A DNA stretch of 64,000 nt, taken from the IMG/VR virus record IMGVR_UViG_3300044617_000389, positions 1 to 64,000 of that record; one strand, written 5' to 3'. The notes beneath the pieces are model-generated. The model saw only the letters and a list, made by a program, of their open reading frames with translations, was not told the DNA's origin and ran no database searches. Origin of the DNA: a virus. A program made the position numbers and the translations under genes. Of this stretch, positions 16,600 to 23,901 are shown piece by piece (position 1 is the stretch's first letter; each line of letters opens with the position of its first letter).

Positions 16600-18330
16600 T
16601 TATGGTTGGGGCGGTAGAATGTCTGGTGCTAATTCCAAGATACTTGATAATGGTTGTGCAGAAGGTATCACTTGCTCTTGGTTGTTGTTATATATCACAC
16701 CTTCATTATTAATGAATTGTGACTTTTGTGCTTGATCGTCTGCTGTAAATCCAGTTTCTGTTCGTACATTAGTGCTTATGCGAACCCATAGTTTTCCATC
16801 CCAACGATATAATATCTGCGGCATGTAATCGATACGCAAGAAGTAATCACCTACTTGAGGATTTTGCGGGAACGCTATACCTGCACCACTTGGGTATCCG
16901 TTAGGTGCAGTACCGTCTCCTGTGAGATATCCTGCTTCATAGCCGAAACTTCTTGGGCTTGCGCGACTGATATATTGATATGCTGGATCGCAGTCTGCAC
17001 GATAGTCCATAGTATTTGGACCATATGGCTCTGTACCGGTGAATCCTGATTGAGTAGGATCCTGATCAGCAGTAGCATATGTGTTGTCAGCAGTACCGTA
17101 TGGTCCAGTGACTGGACCTAAAGACATCACTGATAATACCTTATTACCTTCTAACGCACCTGATCCGCTACCCTCACGTAATTGCATTGGAGCAGTCTCA
17201 GTCACTTCTATGTTTGCCTGCACGTGGACATCCATCTTAGTGATAGACATATCCGCAGTCATATCCCATATGCTCTTTAATAATTCTTTGCTTACTTTGA
17301 TTCCTGCGCTAGGATTCTTGAATTTAGGATTGCGCATGAAAACTACAGTACCAAATGACCCTGTGCTTGGTGCGCCGCCGCTGTAAGTGACTACATTGAT
17401 AGGTGGTGCGGGCTGATTTAGTTTACCTGATAATGTGTTATTAGTCTCATAGATACCGTATGTAGGAACAACATACAGGTCTTTGTTGTTGTAACCTGTT
17501 TTGGGTAATATGCGTTTTGCTTCTTCAAGTTGCGCGTTATTAATCTCAATGTTCTTATTATATGTTGACAAGATATCTTTGAGATTTTGATTAGGATCAA
17601 GTTGCCAATATGTTGGATTAGGTGGCGCGATGCCTGCTGGCACCTCAATCAAACTTATATAATTCTTATCTCCATATGTGATTACATATCCAGGAGGATA
17701 TACTTTATCTTTGTCCCAAGGACCCAACCAATTGTCTTTGTTGATTGGTTCTGTTAATATCTGTGTAAATTCTTGACTATCTACTAATGGCTCACACTTA
17801 ATACGCCATAAGTGTGGATACCATGTCTGACTGAAACCTTCGCTAGCGAAGTTGGCGTCTGTTATGCTATAGAAACGTTTCAATGCTACCGGTATCGTTT
17901 CTTTCAATGGATTGTAATCTAACAAGTGAGGTAATTCTAATACGTCACCGACCATCAATTTGCGACCAATGATATCGATCATGTCGTTATAATGAACTGC
18001 GATGAATATGATGTCGTTGTTTAAGAATAATCCGAACTGGCTGAGGTCAAAGTCTAGATTCTGTACGCTATAATGTCCACGCAATCTATAAATGTTAGGA
18101 TCGTAAACTCTATCGCGATTTTCCAAAAACAATAGATCCTGTATCTGTGTAGGATCGGGACTAACATATTGGGGTTGTGTATAGTCTGCACTAGGGGTCT
18201 GAGCGTTAGGACCCATGTATTTGTGTATATAAAGATCGGTACCGCCAACAGTCAGTTGCTCCGAAATGGTCTTATCGAAGAACTTGTAATCGTTAGTTTT
18301 GGTTGGATGATATAGCGATAATTTGGGCAT
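16600..18330 (-). CDS. 14: neck protein, T4 gp14-like
   Basis: Head-tail connector component. 576 residues from the ATG at 18330; an in-frame ATG 24 bp upstream would place the late box inside the gene, so it is rejected. The N-terminal half has FGLFLNNDIIFIAVHYNDMI, then IGRKLMVGDVLELPH, and YPHLWRIKCEPL, which follow the gp14 pattern. The protein is more than twice the T4 length because of a G/P/N/Y-rich C-terminal extension. Directly followed by gp15. The assignment rests on motifs recalled from cyanophage gp14 and on gene order. Confidence 0.8.
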   Translation of the reverse strand: MPKLSLYHPTKTNDYKFFDKTISEQLTVGGTDLYIHKYMGPNAQTPSADYTQPQYVSPDPTQIQDLLFLENRDRVYDPNIYRLRGHYSVQNLDFDLSQFGLFLNNDIIFIAVHYNDMIDIIGRKLMVGDVLELPHLLDYNPLKETIPVALKRFYSITDANFASEGFSQTWYPHLWRIKCEPLVDSQEFTQILTEPINKDNWLGPWDKDKVYPPGYVITYGDKNYISLIEVPAGIAPPNPTYWQLDPNQNLKDILSTYNKNIEINNAQLEEAKRILPKTGYNNKDLYVVPTYGIYETNNTLSGKLNQPAPPINVVTYSGGAPSTGSFGTVVFMRNPKFKNPSAGIKVSKELLKSIWDMTADMSITKMDVHVQANIEVTETAPMQLREGSGSGALEGNKVLSVMSLGPVTGPYGTADNTYATADQDPTQSGFTGTEPYGPNTMDYRADCDPAYQYISRASPRSFGYEAGYLTGDGTAPNGYPSGAGIAFPQNPQVGDYFLRIDYMPQILYRWDGKLWVRISTNVRTETGFTADDQAQKSQFINNEGVIYNNNQEQVIPSAQPLSSILELAPDILPPQP

Positions 18331-18335
18331 ACATG

Positions 18336-18343
18336 TATTTAGT
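18336..18343 (-). promoter_or_regulatory. reverse-strand late promoter box, predicted leaderless
   Basis: ACTAAATA on the reverse strand, 6 nt before the ATG of gp14, so the predicted transcript starts at the start codon. No ribosome site lies between. Confidence 0.5.
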
Positions 18344-18369
18344 CTAGTATTCAATGGCTTAAATAGGAC

Positions 18370-18398
18370 TTGACAATGGTATTTAAAGGTAGTAAACT
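18370..18398 (+). promoter_or_regulatory. sigma-70-type (early) promoter
   Basis: Consensus TTGACA (18370-18375), 17-nt spacer, TAAACT (18393-18398). It faces the operon starting at 18432 and diverges from the gp14 late promoter about 30 bp away. Confidence 0.72.
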
Positions 18399-18431
18399 AG
18401 ATGCTAGTGTTAATAAACTGGAGTAGCATAT

Positions 18432-19559
18432 ATGGCTCGCACCAAAACGCATGAAATTAAAGAACTGCACCCTAGGGATGCTGATACGAAGTATTTCGGT
18501 CCCGAACCCTTTTTTAAACAAGATGAATCTACTAAGTGGAGTCTAGGTAATGCACTAACTTGGTATGGGCATTTTTACGATAAGAAAGATGCCCGAGAAT
18601 TTATTGCCCAATATCTTGAATTCAAGGGCAAGTCCGAAAAAGCAAAACTGATTCGCCGTGTTCCAGACAATAAAGTTGTCACTAGCAATGGTTATCTTGC
18701 TAGGTGTTTTATGCGCGGTTATGAATCTGAAGAACACACACAGCGGCTTGATGATGAGATCGAACGTATGATCCGTACTATTGAGGTTGCGCAGACTGCT
18801 GAGAAGCCGGTTACTAATCGTCCCAATGTACAAGAAATCATGCGTGAGAAAACGCATGAAGCAGGTGGAGAACTTGAAGGCCTCTGGGATGAATACATTC
18901 AAGATGGATGTAAGAAAGAAAATAATATCAATACCATAAGCGTGTTGTCTCAGTACAATATTCTTCCACAGCACATTCATATCTTGATTGATGCTTGGAC
19001 TAAGAAGTTGAATGAGTATACTGAATTGCAGGCAGGCAAAGATGAACAGTTGAACGAAGCCTATGCACGATTCGGTAAGATTCAGATTCGTAACATCATT
19101 GGTACGATTGAATCAGTGATTGGCGAACTCAATAGTTATATCAATATTAAGAAGACTGGTCGCAAGCCACGTGCTAAGAAGCCCGTCTCAGTCGAGAAGA
19201 TCGTTCGTAGCCTCAAGTATCTCAAGACGTTCAAACTTGATAAACTTGAATTGGTAAGCGTACCACCTACTAAGTTGCATGGTTGTGCTGAGGCTTGGGT
19301 CTATGACACCAAGAAGCGTAAACTGCATCACTATGTTGCTGATGATTACGCAAAGAGTCTTACGGTTAAAGGCAATAGCGTTCTTGGCTTCTGTACCAAG
19401 CAGAGCGAAATTAAGACGTTGCGTAAGCCTGAAACTCAGATCAAAGAGATCATGGGTAGCAAGCCAGCGGCACGTAAGTATTTTAAAGATATCAAGGCTG
19501 TAAGTATTACACCCAATGGTCGCTTTAATGCTGATATGATTATTTTGAAGGCATTTTAA
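18432..19559 (+). CDS. conserved phage protein, unknown function (early)
   Basis: 375 residues with an early-type promoter and ribosome site TGGAG. The middle is helical and charged; a basic stretch KKTGRKPRAKKP (about 240) suggests nucleic-acid contact; the C-terminal part is beta-rich (LHGCAEAWVYDTKKRKLHHY). No catalytic motif recognised. It heads an operon with MazG and a nuclease-like gene, so a role in early DNA or nucleotide metabolism is a fair inference. Confidence 0.75.
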   Translation: MARTKTHEIKELHPRDADTKYFGPEPFFKQDESTKWSLGNALTWYGHFYDKKDAREFIAQYLEFKGKSEKAKLIRRVPDNKVVTSNGYLARCFMRGYESEEHTQRLDDEIERMIRTIEVAQTAEKPVTNRPNVQEIMREKTHEAGGELEGLWDEYIQDGCKKENNINTISVLSQYNILPQHIHILIDAWTKKLNEYTELQAGKDEQLNEAYARFGKIQIRNIIGTIESVIGELNSYINIKKTGRKPRAKKPVSVEKIVRSLKYLKTFKLDKLELVSVPPTKLHGCAEAWVYDTKKRKLHHYVADDYAKSLTVKGNSVLGFCTKQSEIKTLRKPETQIKEIMGSKPAARKYFKDIKAVSITPNGRFNADMIILKAF

Positions 19560-19560
19560 T

Positions 19561-19755
19561 ATGACTGATTCATTCGATCCAATAGAAAAAAGAATGGAAG
19601 CATTGATGACTATCATTGATACTGCTATTTTTTCAGCAGAAAATCCACATGATCAGTTGATGTTAGCGTGTGCTATGATGCAAAGAACTAGAGAGATTTT
19701 TGATCAAGTACTAGGCGAAGATGGTAGAAAAAAAATGTTCAAGGAGTTAGTATGA
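19561..19755 (+). CDS. small helical protein, unknown function
   Basis: 64 residues, helical with an acidic N-terminus. One base separates it from the preceding stop and its own stop overlaps the MazG start (ATGA), so it belongs to the same early operon. No known family. Confidence 0.65.
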   Translation: MTDSFDPIEKRMEALMTIIDTAIFSAENPHDQLMLACAMMQRTREIFDQVLGEDGRKKMFKELV

Positions 19756-20201
19756 ATAATGTCGATTTAAACAAATATATGGAATTCGTAGAGGCTGTAA
19801 CTAGCAAAGAGAGTCATGATCTTACCACGTTCATGAATCAGTTAGATAGGCTTGATGGGAACTATGAAGCATATGGACCCAACGGCGAATACATGCATGG
19901 ACCGGATATCAACGTTCCATTGTTGCTTTGTGGTGCTATCGGTCTAGGTAGTGAGACTGGCGAGTTTCAAGAGATCGTAAAGAAGATCACGTTTCAGGGT
20001 AAGCCGCTTAACAATGAGACATTGTTTCACATGAAGCGTGAACTAGGTGACATCATGTGGTATTGGGTCAATGCTTGTCGTGCATTGAATCTTGATCCTA
20101 ATGATGTAGTAGCCGAAAATGTCAAGAAGTTGCAGGCCCGATACCCGGGCGGACACTTTGACGTATTCCACAGCGAGAACCGCAAAGAAGGTGATTTATG
20201 A
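19752..20201 (+). CDS. mazG: MazG-like nucleoside triphosphate pyrophosphohydrolase
   Basis: Cleaves (d)NTP to (d)NMP and pyrophosphate. 149 residues with the all-alpha NTP-PPase metal motif: E68-x-x-E71 in GSETGEFQE and E97-x-x-D100 in KRELGD, followed by a helix ending near ARYPGG. MazG is a frequent auxiliary gene in marine phages, proposed to affect nucleotide pools or host stress signalling. Coupled by ATGA overlaps to both neighbours. Confidence 0.87.
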   Translation: MNNVDLNKYMEFVEAVTSKESHDLTTFMNQLDRLDGNYEAYGPNGEYMHGPDINVPLLLCGAIGLGSETGEFQEIVKKITFQGKPLNNETLFHMKRELGDIMWYWVNACRALNLDPNDVVAENVKKLQARYPGGHFDVFHSENRKEGDL

Positions 20202-20797
20202 GTGCTATCCGAGCTAAATTGTTAAAAGTAAATTTTGATCATTTATATTTTCCCAATGCTAAACATTGTAATGATGGTAGCATGGGAAGAGAGATCGAAA
20301 ATGAATTACGCCGTCAAGGTTTTAATGTTAGATCGGATAGTGTCATTGATATGCCTGACCTATTATTAGAAATCAAAACTAGAAAAAGTTCTAGTAGCGC
20401 CGCGCACACAGTGGGCACTATGACACATACTAATATATTGGCTAATTCTTGGGATAAAACCTCGTTCAAACAGAAATTACAAAGCCAGTATAGAGTGATT
20501 ATTGATGTAGAAACCGGCAAAGTGGGTAAAGCCGCAGTCGTGCATTTTCATGACGACCCTGATCTACAGAATGAGTTGCGTAAAGCATATGAAGATGCTA
20601 GATCGATTTTGCACGATCATTACTTCCAGACTGGAACTATACTTGAATCCTGTAGTATCAAAAGCAGTAAAAATAGCCCTGCGTTTTTAGAATATAAAGA
20701 CGGAAATAGTTATGCTTTTAGGATCACAGATTGCGGGATGAAGAGATTTATACAAATGGCAGGGACCGCCCCGGTGTTCAATAGTCTTTTCGAATGA
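20198..20797 (+). CDS. PD-(D/E)XK nuclease-like protein
   Basis: 199 residues. GREIENELRRQGF gives a helix-borne E, followed by D in MPDLLLEIKTRK, giving a D-x4-E-x-K pattern of restriction-type nucleases. The layout resembles MvaI/BcnI-like endonucleases. No methyltransferase lies nearby, so it is more likely a phage DNA-processing or host-DNA-degrading nuclease than a restriction system. Overlaps MazG by ATGA. Confidence 0.6.
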   Translation: MSAIRAKLLKVNFDHLYFPNAKHCNDGSMGREIENELRRQGFNVRSDSVIDMPDLLLEIKTRKSSSSAAHTVGTMTHTNILANSWDKTSFKQKLQSQYRVIIDVETGKVGKAAVVHFHDDPDLQNELRKAYEDARSILHDHYFQTGTILESCSIKSSKNSPAFLEYKDGNSYAFRITDCGMKRFIQMAGTAPVFNSLFE

Positions 20798-20807
20798 TAG
20801 GTATTCC

Positions 20808-20815
20808 GATAAATA
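20808..20815 (+). promoter_or_regulatory. late promoter box GATAAATA
   Basis: GATAAATAC just after the preceding stop, 22 nt before the gp13 start codon. Confidence 0.7.
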
Positions 20816-20837
20816 CACATATTAATCGGAATATAAC

Positions 20838-21623
20838 ATGGCTGCGGATCCACTATCAACACCAACTAATGCTAACTTACAGCAACTAAAAGACGCGATG
20901 TTCGACAACCTAAGGTTACGCTTAGGTGGTGACATCATCGATCTTGAATTAGATCCTCAGCATTATGAGGCAGCATATGATTATGCTATCAAAGTGTATC
21001 GTCAGAGAGCGCAAAACGCTACTCAGGAGAGTTACACTTTGATGACTATCATAAAGAACATTGACACATATACGCTTCCTAGCGAATTCATCAACGTTCG
21101 TGCTATTTTCCGTAGAACTGTTGGTCTTGAGACTGGTCCTTCAAGCACAAGTTTTGACCCATTTAGTAGTGCTATCCTCAACACTTATCTGTTGAATTAT
21201 AACTATACAGGCGGCATGGCAACATATGATTTCTATGCTGGATATGTAGAATTGGCAGCACGTATGTTCGGTGGATATGTCACATATACATTCAATCCTG
21301 TCACTAAAGTATTGCGTACTGTGCGTGACTTCAAGGGAACAGGTGAGCGTGTATTGATCTGGGCAGATATCACACGTCCTGAGACTGAGATATTGCAAGA
21401 TCCAGGTGCTGGCATATGGCTCGCTGATTTTATCTTAGCACAACTCAAGATTATCATCGGTGAAGCCCGTGAGAAATTTGGTACCATTGCAGGCCCGGGT
21501 GGTGGTACGAGTTTGAACGGTACTGCTATGAAGAGTGAAGGCAAAGCCGATATGGAACGTTTGCTTGAAGACTTGAAGCGTTATCAAGATTACAGCCAGC
21601 CATTGACTTGGATACAAGGCTAA
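20838..21623 (+). CDS. 13: neck protein, T4 gp13-like
   Basis: Forms the neck with gp14 after DNA packaging. 261 residues. The N-terminus follows the gp13 pattern: LKDAMFDNLRLRLGGDIID, LELDPQHYEAAYDYAIKVYR. The C-terminal helix ending in WIQG is compact. In T4 genes 13, 14 and 15 are contiguous; here gp13 is on the + strand while gp14 and gp15 are on the other strand 2.5 kb away, with metabolism genes between. It has its own late promoter. Confidence 0.82.
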   Translation: MAADPLSTPTNANLQQLKDAMFDNLRLRLGGDIIDLELDPQHYEAAYDYAIKVYRQRAQNATQESYTLMTIIKNIDTYTLPSEFINVRAIFRRTVGLETGPSSTSFDPFSSAILNTYLLNYNYTGGMATYDFYAGYVELAARMFGGYVTYTFNPVTKVLRTVRDFKGTGERVLIWADITRPETEILQDPGAGIWLADFILAQLKIIIGEAREKFGTIAGPGGGTSLNGTAMKSEGKADMERLLEDLKRYQDYSQPLTWIQG

Positions 21624-21637
21624 TACACGATTTAGGC

Positions 21638-22756
21638 ATGTTAAAGATATTCAATCCAGGAAGACATATAGGAGATGTCTTCTTGAAAGACTACCATAAA
21701 AACTTTCTACCTTTTGACATAGAATTTCAAGATTGGGAATATGTCACTGACATCAAACAGGCAGATATCATTGCATTACAAGGGCATGATTTGTTTCCTG
21801 AAATAAATCTAATACAAAAAGTAATAGAGATCAAAAGTCTTAATCTAAGACCAGAACAAAAATTATTGTTCCTTCATATTTTTCATATTGACAATGTATT
21901 TGCCGATACGACTTATTATCTTTACATCAGAAAATTATTAGAACAAGAAATACCCAATGATATAGTGATAGTGCATCCTAACTTTGCACAGCATAGAGAA
22001 TTATATTATGATTTTTTATGGAATAGGCAAAAGATATATTTCACAGAGTATGATAAGATCGATTTAAAAGATAGGCTCTATACTCATGGCACAGACGCAA
22101 AAAGTTTTGCATTAAGACCTATAGAAAAACACGGTTCTATGAAAAAGTTTTTGTGTCCTAATCGCATATATGATTTTCAACATCTGCGTTTAGAATACAG
22201 GAAAGACTTAGCATATTTTTTAGAGCCGTATGCTGATCAAGGTTATGTTAGTGATCCTGTGAAAGGTAATATACTAGAAGCAGAAAATTCTTTTACTAAT
22301 AAGTTCTTGGCTGAAGGAGGATGGCATCCAGTAGCCAATCGATATTATGAAAATACATATTTTAGTCTGTATTGTGAAACATTGACTGGTAATATACATA
22401 AAGACAGCCCTTATAAATCTATAACAGAAAAGACCTGGGACCCATTGATCAAGGGGCACTTTATATTACCGTTCGGCTATCAGGGCATGATAGATCATAT
22501 CAAATCATATGGATTTCTATTTCCTGATTGGATCGATTATACATATGATTACATAGAAGATAATGAGCAAAGATTCGAAGCATTTTTAGAAACTGCTAAA
22601 GAACTATTAGAATTGCCCATTGAAAGTTTGCATGAACTGTACGTCAAAGACAAAGAGATATTGGAACACAATCGTAAAGTATTTTGGGACAGACCTTATG
22701 ATTCTCTGCATGATAAATTAGTAAAATTTTTCGATATAGGTAACGAAACACATTGA
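21638..22756 (+). CDS. glycosyltransferase-like protein B
   Basis: 372 residues from the ATG at 21638, 14 bp after gp13; a TTG at 21608 inside gp13 is less likely. The C-terminal region has SITEKTWDPLIKGHFILPFG, YGFLFPDWIDYTYD and EDNEQRF, the same order as in the genes at 7688 and 60125. The N-terminal half is aromatic and charged with no export signal. Probable glycosyltransferase-fold enzyme of unknown donor and acceptor. Confidence 0.5.
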   Translation: MLKIFNPGRHIGDVFLKDYHKNFLPFDIEFQDWEYVTDIKQADIIALQGHDLFPEINLIQKVIEIKSLNLRPEQKLLFLHIFHIDNVFADTTYYLYIRKLLEQEIPNDIVIVHPNFAQHRELYYDFLWNRQKIYFTEYDKIDLKDRLYTHGTDAKSFALRPIEKHGSMKKFLCPNRIYDFQHLRLEYRKDLAYFLEPYADQGYVSDPVKGNILEAENSFTNKFLAEGGWHPVANRYYENTYFSLYCETLTGNIHKDSPYKSITEKTWDPLIKGHFILPFGYQGMIDHIKSYGFLFPDWIDYTYDYIEDNEQRFEAFLETAKELLELPIESLHELYVKDKEILEHNRKVFWDRPYDSLHDKLVKFFDIGNETH

Positions 22757-22781
22757 CAAGTCCTACATAGTATAATACAAT
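22753..22781 (+). promoter_or_regulatory. sigma-70-type (early) promoter
   Basis: TTGACA (22753-22758), 17-nt spacer, TACAAT (22776-22781). The leader has the ribosome site AAAGGG before the ATG at 22809. An overlapping TATAAT at 22771 has the wrong spacing. Confidence 0.7.
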
Positions 22782-22808
22782 ATATACATTCAATATAAAG
22801 GGCCTAAC

Positions 22809-23441
22809 ATGATTGTAGGAATCGCTGGGTTTATAGGTAGCGGCAAAGACACAGTAGCAGATTATTTGATTCGATTTAAGGGCTTTCAGCGAATGAGTTA
22901 TGCTGGACCCCTCAAGGATGCAGTAGCAAGTATTTTTGGTTGGGATCGTGAATTGCTAGAAGGTAGCACACGATATAGTAGAGAATGGAGAGATCAAGTA
23001 GATCCTTGGTGGTCAGAAAGACTAGATATCAAGCATTTGACACCTCGCTGGGTACTTCAACAATGGGGAACTGAAGTGGGTCGTAGGGCTTTCCATGACG
23101 ATATCTGGATCGCTAGCATAGAAAACAAGTTGCGCGGTATACGTAATAATGTAGTAATCAGTGATTGCAGATTCCCCAATGAACTTAAGGCTATCAAACG
23201 TGCAGGTGGTACTACTATACGTGTATTTAGGGGACAAAATCCCCCATGGTATGATGCTGCCGTGACATTCAGCAAAGGGTTTTATAGTCCCGGGTATAAG
23301 TCTGCTGTAGAGATATTAGAAAAGCACAATGTTCATGCTAGCGAATATAGTAGTGTGGGCTTAGAGTATGACTGTTATATCGATAATAACGGAACAATCG
23401 ATGATCTACATAGGAAAGTCGATCTAATAATCAACTTGTAA
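22809..23441 (+). CDS. 1: deoxynucleoside monophosphate kinase, T4 gp1-like
   Basis: Phosphorylates dNMPs for phage DNA synthesis. 210 residues with a P-loop at 7-15 (GFIGSGKDT), a substrate region around MSYAGPLKDAV, and VVISDCRFPNE as the Walker B/LID region, the pattern of T4 gene 1 and related kinases. Own early-type promoter. Its last 18 bp overlap the end of the reverse HNH gene. Confidence 0.87.
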   Translation: MIVGIAGFIGSGKDTVADYLIRFKGFQRMSYAGPLKDAVASIFGWDRELLEGSTRYSREWRDQVDPWWSERLDIKHLTPRWVLQQWGTEVGRRAFHDDIWIASIENKLRGIRNNVVISDCRFPNELKAIKRAGGTTIRVFRGQNPPWYDAAVTFSKGFYSPGYKSAVEILEKHNVHASEYSSVGLEYDCYIDNNGTIDDLHRKVDLIINL

Positions 23442-23777
23442 GTCACCCCTCTTCCAAGTGACTCGTTGACGTTTTACTACCTCTACGCAGTTAAGACATA
23501 TAGACCTTAGATTACTGAATATGGTATTTCTGAGGTCTCCGTCTATGTGAAACACCGTCATCTGTGCGGGATATATGCTTTGAAAGCCGCATATGTCACA
23601 TATCGCTTTCTTCTTGTATCCTGCTCGTACCCAATTAGTAGGTCTTGCTTTAACTTTATTTTTCTTTTTGCCGCATTCATCACATATACTGCGGTAATGC
23701 TTCACCCCGTCGCGGATATAATTAATCGCCCTAGGGTTCTTGTTACATTGCTTGCATATCGGCCTAATGAGTCCCAT
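23424..23777 (-). CDS. HNH / His-Me finger endonuclease-like protein
   Basis: 117 residues with zinc ligands CKQC, CDEC, CDIC and CLNC. The catalytic part is MTVFHIDGDLRN, then NLRSICLNC, resembling the H-x-D...N...C-x-x-C layout of HNH and endonuclease VII (gp49) proteins. Free-standing on the reverse strand between + genes with its own late box. It could be a homing-type nuclease or a phage recombination or packaging nuclease; late expression favours the latter. Confidence 0.7.
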   Translation of the reverse strand: MGLIRPICKQCNKNPRAINYIRDGVKHYRSICDECGKKKNKVKARPTNWVRAGYKKKAICDICGFQSIYPAQMTVFHIDGDLRNTIFSNLRSICLNCVEVVKRQRVTWKRGDLQVDY

Positions 23778-23782
23778 GCATG

Positions 23783-23790
23783 TATTTATT
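23783..23790 (-). promoter_or_regulatory. reverse-strand late promoter box, predicted leaderless
   Basis: AATAAATAC on the reverse strand ends 6 nt before the ATG at 23777; predicted start at the codon itself. Confidence 0.6.
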
Positions 23791-23836
23791 AAATAACCTT
23801 CGAAGGTCTCATTGTCCTCACTTTTTTGATATCTAT

Positions 23837-23872
23837 ACTAAATAATAGTAAGCGTATTAGGGTTGTTACCCT
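23837..23872 (+). promoter_or_regulatory. late promoter and 5' hairpin of the sheath gene
   Basis: ACTAAATA at 23837-23844 predicts a start near 23850. A 5-bp hairpin AGGGT / ACCCT with a 4-nt loop (23859-23872) follows. The ribosome site AGGAA precedes the ATG at 23902. Confidence 0.55.
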
Positions 23873-23901
23873 CAAAATATAACATTATAGGAAACAATAA
23901 A

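Noticed and set aside
18331-18354. Upstream in-frame ATG for gp14
   Set aside because: The late promoter box lies between it and the next ATG; use of 18330 fits the box geometry.
20198-20797. Restriction-modification system
   Set aside because: Only a nuclease-like gene is present; no methyltransferase or specificity gene nearby.
23424-23777. HNH gene as part of an intron or intein
   Set aside because: Neighbouring genes are intact and the HNH gene is free-standing with its own late promoter box.
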